Of a stretch of 64,000 nt of DNA, positions 23,570 through 31,588 are shown in pieces. Both the position numbers and the translations under genes were made by a program. How positions within the stretch are numbered: the stretch's first letter is position 1; every line of letters begins with the position of its first letter. This DNA is from Bacillota bacterium. GTDB lineage: Bacteria > Bacillota > Clostridia > Lachnospirales > Lachnospiraceae. The DNA is taken from assembly GCA_023414355.1 (NCBI GenBank), contig JAEZOB010000027.1, positions 1-64,000 of the forward strand, read 5' to 3'. The notes under the pieces are model-generated. The model was not told the DNA's origin. It searched no databases and saw nothing but the letters and a program-made list of their open reading frames with translations.

Positions 23570-24571
23570 TCAACGATAGAAAATTTGAGTATAATAGTTG
23601 CGATATTTACTATTTGTATCATATGCAAAGCCGACTCCAACATAACGATATTCGGAGGAAAGGATATTCCTACGCTGTTTGTCGGAGTTATAGATAGCAT
23701 GGCTGGAAAGAATGGCATTTCCATAGCCGCCGATGATATTCTCGGAACAATCACTATAACCGATGCCCTCTGCAAATAATCGGCTGCCGGGTGTTCTCAG
23801 CTCGGGATCGATATGACCGAAGAAGCCTTTCTTAGCCATAGCTTCACTGTGCTTCCTGGCTGCGGACTCTGCCGAAGAGGACCAGGATAGAGGTGGAAGA
23901 TTATTGCGCATACGAATGGAGTTCACAAGGTCATATGACATTTGCTCTTCATTGTGAATGACAATATCGGTATATTGCTTCTCATTATCCTCTAATACAG
24001 AAGAGTCCTCTGCCTTGGATTGAACATAAATACCCGTAACCTTATGTGTTTCCAATTGATCCATCAGGATTTTGGCAATATAGGTATCCGTCTCATAAGT
24101 CAGAATGGAAGCCTCCTTATAATCCTTCCCCAGAGCACGGTTGATTTGACGGATATCGTCACCGTAGCGGATGTGATGGAAGCTAAAGTCCACTGAATCA
24201 GAATAAAAGCCTACGACCTTATCATCCCTGACAGCGATAAAGGCCATACGGGAATAATCATTATTATAGATGTAATACGCATCATTATTTTCGGTAACAT
24301 CGATACGACCCGGAGCACCGAAGGCTTTTGTTACCTGCCTTACACTGTCACCGAGGAGGAGAGAGGCATCTCTGACAAGCAAGGCATCCTCGGAAATTTC
24401 AGTAGGAACGATGTTAGCCGGAGCAGCGATGGGAGCAACAGTTTGGCTCATGAGGATAGAAGCCTCTTGTACGCCATGATCCACCTTTCTGAAATGAAAG
24501 GCATAAAAACTGCCAAAAAGGATAAGCCCGCCAATCAGACGGACCTTTTTTGATAACATGAATTTGAGCAT
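23570..24571 (-). CDS. Membrane-anchored CAP (SCP/PR1) domain protein
   Basis: 333 residues. An N-terminal signal anchor (VRLIGGLILFGSFYAFHF) is followed by a CAP-associated N-terminal region near residues 70-190 with two LLLGDSVRQV / IRYGDDIRQI-type repeats. The CAP domain covers about residues 210-333: LVNSIRMRNNLPPLSWSSS, then ARKHSEAMAKKGFFGHIDP, then SENIIGGYGNAILSSHAIYN. The layout matches Bacillus YlbC/YkwD-like proteins of clostridial spore or envelope context; the activity is unknown. It is exposed outside the membrane. The ATG at 24571 follows aaaggaatcctc. It is divergent from galE. Confidence 0.9.
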   Translation of the reverse strand: MLKFMLSKKVRLIGGLILFGSFYAFHFRKVDHGVQEASILMSQTVAPIAAPANIVPTEISEDALLVRDASLLLGDSVRQVTKAFGAPGRIDVTENNDAYYIYNNDYSRMAFIAVRDDKVVGFYSDSVDFSFHHIRYGDDIRQINRALGKDYKEASILTYETDTYIAKILMDQLETHKVTGIYVQSKAEDSSVLEDNEKQYTDIVIHNEEQMSYDLVNSIRMRNNLPPLSWSSSAESAARKHSEAMAKKGFFGHIDPELRTPGSRLFAEGIGYSDCSENIIGGYGNAILSSHAIYNSDKQRRNILSSEYRYVGVGFAYDTNSKYRNYYTQIFYR

Positions 24572-24706
24572 GAGGATTCCTTTATGTAAAATTATTTTGA
24601 TAAGGTATCTATTCTGATTCTAGCATAGGATAATCGGAATGAGATGAGTGGAATACTGGAAAGATTACCAGAGTATACCAAAAACAGACCTGTCATAACA
24701 TTATGG

Positions 24707-24734
24707 TTGCAAAATGGATAAAATAGGATACAAT
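24707..24734 (+). promoter_or_regulatory. Predicted galE promoter
   Basis: TTGCAA (24707-24712), a 16-nt spacer, TACAAT (24729-24734), 33 nt before the galE ATG. It lies in the divergent region shared with the CAP-domain gene. Confidence 0.6.
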
Positions 24735-24766
24735 GGAGAAAGACAGATAAAAAGGAGATGCTTTGA

Positions 24767-25780
24767 ATGAAAATATTAGTGACCGGCGGTGCCGGATATA
24801 TCGCCAGCCACACCAATCTGGAGCTTATGAATGCCGGATATGAAGTAGTGGCAGTGGATAATTTATGTAATTCCAGTATGGAAGCGGTACATCGTGTCGA
24901 GAAGCTGGCTGGTAAGCAGGTAAGCTTTTATGAGCGGAGTATTTTAGAAAAGGATGAACTGATAAAAATATTTGCAGCGGAGAAGCCGGATGCGGTTATT
25001 CACTTTGCCGGATTGAAAGCAGTCGGTGAATCCTGCCTGATTCCGTTATCCTATTACCATAATAATCTAACCGGAACAATCACATTACTTGAGGTCATGC
25101 AGGAGTATAATGTGAAAAATCTGGTATTCTCCTCCTCAGCCACAGTATACGGCGATCCGGAGACAGTACCTGTAACGGAAGAATTCCCGCTGTCCGTAAC
25201 GAATCCCTATGGACGGACTAAGCTAATGATAGAAGAGATGCTGAGGGATTTATTTAAATCAGATCCAACCTGGAATATCGCTATTCTAAGGTATTTCAAT
25301 CCGATCGGAGCGCATGAGAGTGGCGAAATCGGAGAGGACCCGAATGGAATTCCCAATAATCTTGTACCCTACGTGGCTAAGGTTGCAACCGGAGTGCTGG
25401 AGAGAATCAATGTCTTTGGGGATGATTATTCGACACCGGATGGAACCGGAATACGAGATTATATACACGTCGTGGATCTGGCTTTGGGACATATCAAAGC
25501 GATTGAGAAGCTGACATCGAATCCCGGACTGGTTATTTATAACCTTGGTACAGGTATCGGCTACAGTGTTCTGGAAATCATCCATAATTATGAAAAAGCC
25601 TGTGGTAAAAAGCTGCCTTATGTCATTGCTCCGAGAAGACCCGGAGATATCGCAGCAACCTATGCAGATGCATCAAAAGCACTGAGGGAGCTTGGCTGGA
25701 AGGCAGAACGCGGTATTGAAAAAATGTGTGAGGATAGCTACAGATGGCAGAGCAAATACCCGAAGGGTTACAAGAGCTAA
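24767..25780 (+). CDS. galE: UDP-glucose 4-epimerase
   Basis: 337 residues, a full-length extended SDR enzyme interconverting UDP-glucose and UDP-galactose with tightly bound NAD. The Rossmann motif GGAGYIA is at residues 7-13. The catalytic Ser/Thr region is FSSSATVYG, and the YxxxK pair is Tyr148 and Lys152 in NPYGRTK. RYFNPIGAH and the C-terminal RRPGDIAATYADASKA are family signatures. The ATG follows AAAAAGGAGATG. It is monocistronic. The last 30 nt of the gene, including its stop codon, are duplicated in tandem just downstream (25748-25848). Confidence 0.96.
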   Translation: MKILVTGGAGYIASHTNLELMNAGYEVVAVDNLCNSSMEAVHRVEKLAGKQVSFYERSILEKDELIKIFAAEKPDAVIHFAGLKAVGESCLIPLSYYHNNLTGTITLLEVMQEYNVKNLVFSSSATVYGDPETVPVTEEFPLSVTNPYGRTKLMIEEMLRDLFKSDPTWNIAILRYFNPIGAHESGEIGEDPNGIPNNLVPYVAKVATGVLERINVFGDDYSTPDGTGIRDYIHVVDLALGHIKAIEKLTSNPGLVIYNLGTGIGYSVLEIIHNYEKACGKKLPYVIAPRRPGDIAATYADASKALRELGWKAERGIEKMCEDSYRWQSKYPKGYKS

Positions 25781-25848
25781 TACAGTAATGAGTATTTGCT
25801 CAGCAAATACCCGAAGGCTACAAGAACTAAAACAGTAATGAGTATTTG
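25748..25848 (+). repeat. Tandem duplication (about 51 bp) of the galE 3' end
   Basis: Copy 1 (25748-25798) covers the last codons and stop of galE; copy 2 (25799-25848) lies immediately after. They differ at only a few positions (for example agagctaatac against agaactaaaac, and ggguta-like ggtta against gcta). The junction creates a short palindrome, gtatttgc-tca-gcaaatac. It is non-coding in the second copy. Confidence 0.85.
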
Positions 25849-25983
25849 TCCCGATATTTTGTATAAACAAATAATTGGGGACTATATCTGGTGTCTTATG
25901 TGGAATATGCTTATATTTATTAATAAGCTGCACAACATGTTAGTGGATTGTTACAGAAAATTTACGAAAAAATTGAAAAAGTA

Positions 25984-26012
25984 TTGACATTATCACTAAA
26001 ATTTGATAATCT
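25984..26012 (+). promoter_or_regulatory. Orphan promoter upstream of a convergent hairpin
   Basis: TTGACA (25984-25989), a 17-nt spacer, TAATCT (26007-26012). No open reading frame with a ribosome site follows. A transcript from here would meet the large hairpin at 26086-26143 after about 70 nt, so a short non-coding RNA of about 125 nt is possible. The rest of the 25849-25983 stretch shows nothing recognised. Confidence 0.4.
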
Positions 26013-26085
26013 TGAAAAGGTTAGTACTGGAGAAGGTATTACCCAGAGGAAGAAGTTGGGGAAGCGAGAGGGTAGAAGATTTATA

Positions 26086-26143
26086 AAATAAGATTGACTA
26101 AAACGTATATCCGTGCGATATACCTTTTTGGTCAATCTTATTT
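26086..26143. terminator. Bidirectional terminator with nested hairpin
   Basis: A perfect 13-bp outer stem, aaataagattgac / gtcaatcttattt, encloses an inner gtatatc/gatatac hairpin. It lies 33 nt beyond the stop of the minus-strand CapA-type gene and downstream of galE, so it can end transcripts from both sides. Confidence 0.8.
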
Positions 26144-26176
26144 GATTCTATGGACTGTTTTATGAAACTTCATGTT

Positions 26177-28291
26177 TTATTGCGTATATTCTTCCTCGGC
26201 GGAGAACCAGGGGTCGAGAACCTGTTTTGCCAGGCTAAAGATCTCGTGATAATCCATGGGACCCTTTTCAGCGATCTCGGAGACACCATGGATATTCGCG
26301 AGAGCGGGAGTGTAATCCGTCAATTTATATAGAGCATAGTGATAATCCGCCGGACCATTTTCATAATGGGTGATGATAGGTGTAATTCCGGCCTGACTGA
26401 TATGGGTTCCGCTGTTATCCTTTGTGATCGTCACCTCTGCCATACCACCCAGCATTCTGGGGGCTTCCCGCTGGTAAGAGAGGAAATTGCCGAGGGAATA
26501 ATAAACCAGCATTCTGCGTCCGCCTTCTTCTCCAACCCATTCCACCGGCTCCAGCACATGGGGATGAGATCCGATGACAAGATCGACTCCCGCAGCATAA
26601 AAGAAGTCTTTCAGATCCTTCTGCATGGAGATGGGCTGATATACATATTCGGTGCCCCAATGGGGAAAGACAATCGTGAAATCCGCTTCCTTTTCTGCCA
26701 GGGCAATATCCTGAGCCATTTTCTTCTTATCCAGCATATTTACAAGATAGGGCTGATCCTCCGGAAGTTGATTACCGTTTAAGCTGAAGGTATAATTTAG
26801 CATTGCGATTTTGATGCCGTTTTTCTCTATCACACATATCTTTTTCGCGGCCTCCTCTGTTTCATTAATTCCAAGCACCCTGATCGCTGGTTTGGTCTTC
26901 CAGTAGGCAAAGGCATTCTTGAGTCCCTTTCCGCCCTTATCAAGAGTGTGGTTGGTCGCCGATAACACGACATCGAAGCCGGCACCGATCAGAGCATCAC
27001 CAATCTGGGTGGGGGAATTGAATACGGGATAGCCGCTATAGCCTAAGGATTTCCCTCCAAAGATAGTTTCCTGATTGACCACGGCGATATCGGCGGCGCT
27101 GATCTCTTCCTTCAGATTGGCATAAAGATGGTCATAGTTGCAGGTTCCGTCCTCATGCATACCGCTGGCTATGACCTCCCGGTGAATCAAATTATCCCCT
27201 ACTGCGAGAAGAGTTACCTCAGAAGAGGTATTCTTATTGGCATCGGATGCTTCAGACCATGCCGGAACAGCGGAGCTTTCCTCCAAAGAAGAATAGGGGA
27301 AGGTATCAAATCGGTACAGGGAGTCCTCCTCGAACTGCCAGGCGGGTGTGTCAAAAGGGAAAGTAATTTCTGAAGCATAATACCAAGGATCTTCCGGATG
27401 AAGAGGATTCTTCAAAACATGAAAATCCTGTGCCGGCATATAGCCCTGTGCCAGGAGATAACATTTGCTGCCCTCTGCATCCATGGCCATATCCACGACA
27501 ACGACGCAGTGCCCCGGAGAACCTCCCTGAAGGAACAGATCACCGGGCATCAACTCATCCAGCGTAATCCGGTCGCATTCCGAGGACAGAGATAAAGTAC
27601 CGGCATAAGCGAATACCATATCCAGATAATTTAAGAATTCCTCATGGGAAGCATCATAATCCTTGGCTTTGTACCAGCGGACCTCATTGCCGTCCACTTT
27701 AATACGGTTTCCATCCCGCCACTTGGAATATTCCATAGTAAAGCCGTTGGTTAGATGAAAAGCTATTTTATCATAGGCACCGACGGACCAGTAGTATTCG
27801 GCAAAAATACGAATTGCCGAATCGGCACATTGTTGCAGATCACGATTGCTTAAGCTTAAGTCAAATACTGCTGCATGAATCTCCTGATTGGGCTTCGGAT
27901 GCCCGTTATACAGCATTACTTCGCTTCCTGCTTTTTTTAAGGGTAGATTGCGTAAAAAGGTAACCATCTCCTCGGTCCCGGTGGTTGGGCGACTATATCC
28001 GGAGGGAGGATTAATTCGTCCCTCAAGAGTCATACTGTCATCGTTATAGAAGGAATATGGCGAAGGGGTAGGTGCTGCTGAAACCGGGTCAGAGCTGTCG
28101 GATGTTCCCCTCGAAGGCGTATTAGTCGGGTTGACAGCTTCTATTACTGAGGCAGCAGGTACAGGCTCCTCGGCAAAAGAATCGGCTTTTTGCCGGCATC
28201 CCCCAAGCAGTAAAGCTGACAGCAGAAGGAATAGCAAAACCCCGAGGTTATGGTTATTTATTTTATGATTAGAGTAAAAGCTTTTATTCAT
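26177..28291 (-). CDS. DUF4846-CapA fusion lipoprotein
   Basis: 704 residues. A lipoprotein signal peptide (LLFLLLSALLLGGC, lipobox Cys near residue 32) is followed by a Ser/Thr/Pro-rich linker. A DUF4846-type domain covers about residues 95-345 (HAAVFDLSLSNRDLQQCADS, GFTMEYSKWRDGNR, LMPGDLFLQGGSPGHCVVVVD). The second half is a CapA/PgsA-like metallophosphoesterase-fold domain, about 365-620: LLAVGDNLIHREV, VNQETIFGG, SATNHTLDKG, FPHWGTEYV and SHPHVLEPVEWV with conserved Asp, Asn and His. It is anchored on the outer face of the membrane. CapA homologues take part in poly-gamma-glutamate or capsule export; the substrate here is unknown. The ATG follows cAGGAGactagtc. The fusion of the two domains in one chain is notable. 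Confidence 0.88.
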   Translation of the reverse strand: MNKSFYSNHKINNHNLGVLLFLLLSALLLGGCRQKADSFAEEPVPAASVIEAVNPTNTPSRGTSDSSDPVSAAPTPSPYSFYNDDSMTLEGRINPPSGYSRPTTGTEEMVTFLRNLPLKKAGSEVMLYNGHPKPNQEIHAAVFDLSLSNRDLQQCADSAIRIFAEYYWSVGAYDKIAFHLTNGFTMEYSKWRDGNRIKVDGNEVRWYKAKDYDASHEEFLNYLDMVFAYAGTLSLSSECDRITLDELMPGDLFLQGGSPGHCVVVVDMAMDAEGSKCYLLAQGYMPAQDFHVLKNPLHPEDPWYYASEITFPFDTPAWQFEEDSLYRFDTFPYSSLEESSAVPAWSEASDANKNTSSEVTLLAVGDNLIHREVIASGMHEDGTCNYDHLYANLKEEISAADIAVVNQETIFGGKSLGYSGYPVFNSPTQIGDALIGAGFDVVLSATNHTLDKGGKGLKNAFAYWKTKPAIRVLGINETEEAAKKICVIEKNGIKIAMLNYTFSLNGNQLPEDQPYLVNMLDKKKMAQDIALAEKEADFTIVFPHWGTEYVYQPISMQKDLKDFFYAAGVDLVIGSHPHVLEPVEWVGEEGGRRMLVYYSLGNFLSYQREAPRMLGGMAEVTITKDNSGTHISQAGITPIITHYENGPADYHYALYKLTDYTPALANIHGVSEIAEKGPMDYHEIFSLAKQVLDPWFSAEEEYTQ

Positions 28292-28490
28292 GACTAGTCT
28301 CCTGACTTTAATTTAGTGAAAGCAAAAGGTTTGACTGAATACCATTCTTTCCATAGATTGACATTAGAATTTATTATAGCATGAGACTGTCAAATAATCC
28401 ATCCCGGATGGGTAATAATATTCATAACTATAGCAGCATTTAACTTATGTAAGGAAATGCTCATGGGATATACTCGTGCAAGGAAATACT

Positions 28491-28519
28491 TTGACAAAGC
28501 GAAATTCCCATGGTATACT
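28491..28519 (+). promoter_or_regulatory. metG leader promoter
   Basis: TTGACA (28491-28496), a 17-nt spacer, TATACT (28514-28519). This near-consensus promoter starts the T-box leader. The 28292-28490 stretch before it holds nothing else recognised. Confidence 0.8.
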
Positions 28520-28525
28520 TTGACA

Positions 28526-28914
28526 TAAACATAGGGAATCAAGAAATTAACGGATAACCTAACGGAAGAAATTGAATACTATAGAAAAGGCTATGAAAAG
28601 AAGAGTACACTGTCCGACACTCAACAGAGAACCCCGGAAAGCTGAGAAGGGGAGAGAGATGATCAATCTGACTTCATTATGAAGTTTGTTCAGACAGCGG
28701 AAGATGGTCTTGGAGCTGCGCACCGAGGAGAAATCTTAGGCTGCGACGGAGGCAACCGTTATATTGCTGAGCTGTAAGCAGACAGGACTGACGCGCATAG
28801 CAGTCCGTATCGCCGGCAGCAACAAAGGCTTTTATCGCAAGATAAAAGCGAATTAAAGTGGTACCACGGGAGCTTCTCTCGTCTTTAAAGAGATTTAAGG
28901 ATGGGAGTTTTTTT
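28526..28914 (+). ncRNA. T-box riboswitch (methionine specifier)
   Basis: A long leader between the promoter and metG. The T-box core aaagtggtaccacggg lies near 28854-28870. The terminator pairs ctctcgtcttt (28876-28886) with aaggatgggag (28897-28907) and is followed by seven T. Near the 3' side of Stem I, ggaagATGgtcttggagctg places a likely specifier codon ATG at 28704-28706, matching methionine. Uncharged tRNA-Met is expected to pair with the specifier and the T-box loop and stabilise the antiterminator, switching on methionyl-tRNA synthetase when methionine is short. Limits of the 5' end are approximate. Confidence 0.9.
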
Positions 28915-28958
28915 GTGCGAAAAAATGGATTGATTAAGATGGAAAGGAATGATACAGC

Positions 28959-30944
28959 ATGAGTAAAAAACCGTATTATATTACCACCGCGATAGCATAT
29001 ACCTCAGGAAAACCCCATATCGGCAATACCTATGAGATCGTGCTTGCGGACAGTATCGCACGCTTTAAGAGATTAGAAGGCTACGATGTATTTTTTCAGA
29101 CAGGGACAGATGAGCATGGCCAGAAAATTGAGCAGAAGGCAGCGGATGCCGGAGTGACTCCGAAGCAATTTGTAGATGGAATCGCAGCTCAAATCAGGGA
29201 CATCTGGGATCTGATGAACTGTTCCTATGATAATTTTATCCGTACTACGGATGCAGATCATGAGAAACAGATACAGAAGATATTCCGCAAATTATATGAA
29301 AAAGGAGATATCTATCAGGGACATTATGAGGGTATGTATTGTACTCCCTGTGAATCCTTCTTCACTCAATCTCAGCTGGTAAACGGTAAATGTCCCGACT
29401 GTGGCAGAGAGGTTCAGCCGGCGAAAGAGGAAGCTTATTTCTTAAGGCTCAGTAAATATGCGGACCGCCTGATAGAGCATATCAATACCCATCCGGAATT
29501 CATCCAGCCGGAATCCAGAAAGAATGAGATGATGAATAACTTCCTTCTCCCGGGACTTCAGGATCTTTGCGTATCCCGTACCTCCTTCAAATGGGGTATT
29601 CCGGTTGATTTTGATGATAAGCATGTGGTCTATGTATGGCTGGATGCCCTCAGCAATTACATCACCGGAATCGGATATGATGCCGATGGCAACAGCACTG
29701 ACCAGTTTAAGAAATTCTGGCCTGCTGATCTTCACCTGATCGGAAAGGATATCATTCGTTTCCATACCATTTACTGGCCGATCATTCTGATGGCATTGGA
29801 GGTTGAACTTCCGAAACAGGTATTCGGTCATCCCTGGCTGTTGCAGGGAAGTGCTGCGGATAAGATGAGCAAATCCAAAGGAAATGTCATCTATGCCGAT
29901 GATCTGGTGAAGCTGTTCGGTGTAGATGCGGTAAGATATTTCGTATTGCATGAAATGCCCTTTGACAATGACGGTATTATCTCCTGGGAGCTACTTGTGG
30001 AGAGAATCAATTCCGATCTGGCCAATACGCTTGGCAACTTAGTGAACCGTACCATCTCCATGTCCAATAAGTATTTCGGCGGTATCGTGAAGGACGGTAA
30101 GGCAGCAGAGCCGGTGGATGAGGAGCTGAAGGCACTGGCACTCGAGACCCCGAAGAAGGTTATTGCCAAGATGGAGAAGCTTCGTGTAGCGGATGCGATC
30201 AGTGAGATCTTCACCCTATTCAAACGCTGCAATAAATATATTGATGAGACAATGCCCTGGGTACTCGCAAAGGAAGAGGAAAAGAAGGCACGTCTTGAGA
30301 CGGTACTCTATAATCTGGTGGAGAGCATCTGCATCGGAGCGAGTCTGCTGGAATCCTTTATGCCGGAAACAGCTGCTAAGATTCTGGCTCAGATGAATAC
30401 AAAAACCAGAACCATAGAGGAATTGAACAGCTACGGACTCTATCCTCAGGAGAACAAGGTAACGGAGACACCTGAGATATTATTTGCAAGACTAGATTTA
30501 AAGGAGGTACTTGAGAAAGTGGAAGCAGCGAAGGAAAGCTTAAATGAGAATAATGTGGAGGTATCCGCAGAAACCAAGGAAGAACAGAAGGCAGATGTGA
30601 TTGACATGGAAGCAAAGCCGGAGATCACTTATGATGATTTCGCGAAGCTTCAGTTCCAGATCGGTGAAATCATCGCCTGTGAAGAAGTGAAGAAATCCAA
30701 GAAATTACTATGCTCTCAAGTAAAGATCGGCTCCCAGGTGAAGCAGATCGTATCCGGTATTAAAGCACATTACACACCGGAGCAGATGGTTGGCAAGAAG
30801 GTTATGGTTGTCGTAAATCTTAAGCCTGCAACACTTGCAGGGATGCTGTCTGAAGGAATGCTGCTCTGCGCAGAGGATGCCGAAGGCAATCTTGCGCTGA
30901 TGGTGCCGGAGAAGCCGATGCCGGCTGGAGCTGAGATACAGTAA
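28959..30944 (+). CDS. metG: Methionyl-tRNA synthetase
   Basis: 661 residues, a class I synthetase attaching methionine to tRNA-Met. The HIGH-type motif is HIGN in GKPHIGNTYE near residue 20, and the KMSKS loop is DKMSKSKGN near residue 300. A zinc knuckle has CTPCESFF ... CPDCG near residues 128-148. The anticodon-binding helical domain follows. A C-terminal EMAP/Trbp111-type tRNA-binding domain occupies about residues 555-661 (FAKLQFQIGEIIACEEVKKS ... SEGMLLCAED), giving the dimeric long form of the enzyme. The ATG at 28959 follows ggaaagg. It is controlled by the T-box leader directly upstream. Confidence 0.97.
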   Translation: MSKKPYYITTAIAYTSGKPHIGNTYEIVLADSIARFKRLEGYDVFFQTGTDEHGQKIEQKAADAGVTPKQFVDGIAAQIRDIWDLMNCSYDNFIRTTDADHEKQIQKIFRKLYEKGDIYQGHYEGMYCTPCESFFTQSQLVNGKCPDCGREVQPAKEEAYFLRLSKYADRLIEHINTHPEFIQPESRKNEMMNNFLLPGLQDLCVSRTSFKWGIPVDFDDKHVVYVWLDALSNYITGIGYDADGNSTDQFKKFWPADLHLIGKDIIRFHTIYWPIILMALEVELPKQVFGHPWLLQGSAADKMSKSKGNVIYADDLVKLFGVDAVRYFVLHEMPFDNDGIISWELLVERINSDLANTLGNLVNRTISMSNKYFGGIVKDGKAAEPVDEELKALALETPKKVIAKMEKLRVADAISEIFTLFKRCNKYIDETMPWVLAKEEEKKARLETVLYNLVESICIGASLLESFMPETAAKILAQMNTKTRTIEELNSYGLYPQENKVTETPEILFARLDLKEVLEKVEAAKESLNENNVEVSAETKEEQKADVIDMEAKPEITYDDFAKLQFQIGEIIACEEVKKSKKLLCSQVKIGSQVKQIVSGIKAHYTPEQMVGKKVMVVVNLKPATLAGMLSEGMLLCAEDAEGNLALMVPEKPMPAGAEIQ

Positions 30945-30978
30945 AATATAATGAGATAAAAGACATTGTTCTAGGAAC

Positions 30979-31207
30979 GGTGAGATGGCAGGAGTATTCT
31001 ATTTTTCTTCCGGTTATAACTTTTGAGAAATACTAACTTTCGTATTGGAGCTTAAATCATTCCGTCGGTGTGGAGCGACTTCCGTGTCGCCCACACCTAA
31101 ATCGTCCTTCCATGGACGATTTCCGAAATTACAGCTCCAATAAGAAAGTAAGTATTTCTGACAAAAGTTATATAGTCAGTCAAATAGAATACTCCAGCCA
31201 TCTCACC
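30979..31207. repeat. 229-bp element with about 73-bp terminal inverted repeats (MITE-like hairpin)
   Basis: The left end begins ggtgagatggcaggagtatt and the right end is its near-complement, ending aatactccagccatctcacc. Arms of about 73 nt match with a few mismatches and gaps. Between them sit two further hairpins: ggtgtgg...ccacacc around gcgac/gtcgc, and aaatcgtcc/ggacgattt. It has no coding capacity. It lies between the convergent metG and DUF885 genes, so it may be a miniature mobile element, a structured transcript end, or both. No clear target-site duplication was seen. Confidence 0.8.
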
Positions 31208-31261
31208 TGTTTTTGTAATTGTGTAGACTTATAGATACGGTATCCCTTTTCTCTGCTCTTG

Positions 31262-31575
31262 TATGGGCTTCTTCAATAGTAATCTGTTATGAACTATTTC
31301 TGATTTATTCAGACATAAGCCTTCTCTGCACTGTTCAGGTAAGAAATTCATCTGATTTATTCCTGCATAAGCCTTCTCTGCACTGTTCAGGTAAGAAATT
31401 CATCTGATCTATTCCTGCATAAGCCTTTTTTGCTCTGTTCAGGTATAAACTTCATCTGATTTATTCCTACATAAGCCTTCTCTGCTCTATACAGGTATGA
31501 ACCTTCTCTACTTTAATCCTGCCTAAATTTTTCTATTAATTCCGGTATGGGCTTCATCTGAGTTACTCTATCGTT
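31262..31575. repeat. 52-bp degenerate tandem repeat (about six units)
   Basis: Successive units begin with cataagcc at 31314, 31366, 31418 and 31470, exactly 52 nt apart. More degenerate units lie before (31262) and after (31522). The core reads cataagccttctctgcactg, then ttcaggtaagaaattcatctg. There is no protein frame, since 52 is not a multiple of three. It occupies the 3' flank of the DUF885 gene and may be transcribed antisense as part of its mRNA tail. Confidence 0.88.
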
Positions 31576-31588
31576 ATTCTCTTCTGAC

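Noticed and set aside
25796..25987. 63-codon frame after galE
   Set aside because: It covers the duplicated galE tail and AT-rich sequence, and its start has no ribosome site.
31262..31575. CRISPR array
   Set aside because: The 52-bp units are directly adjacent with no unique spacers, and no cas genes are present.
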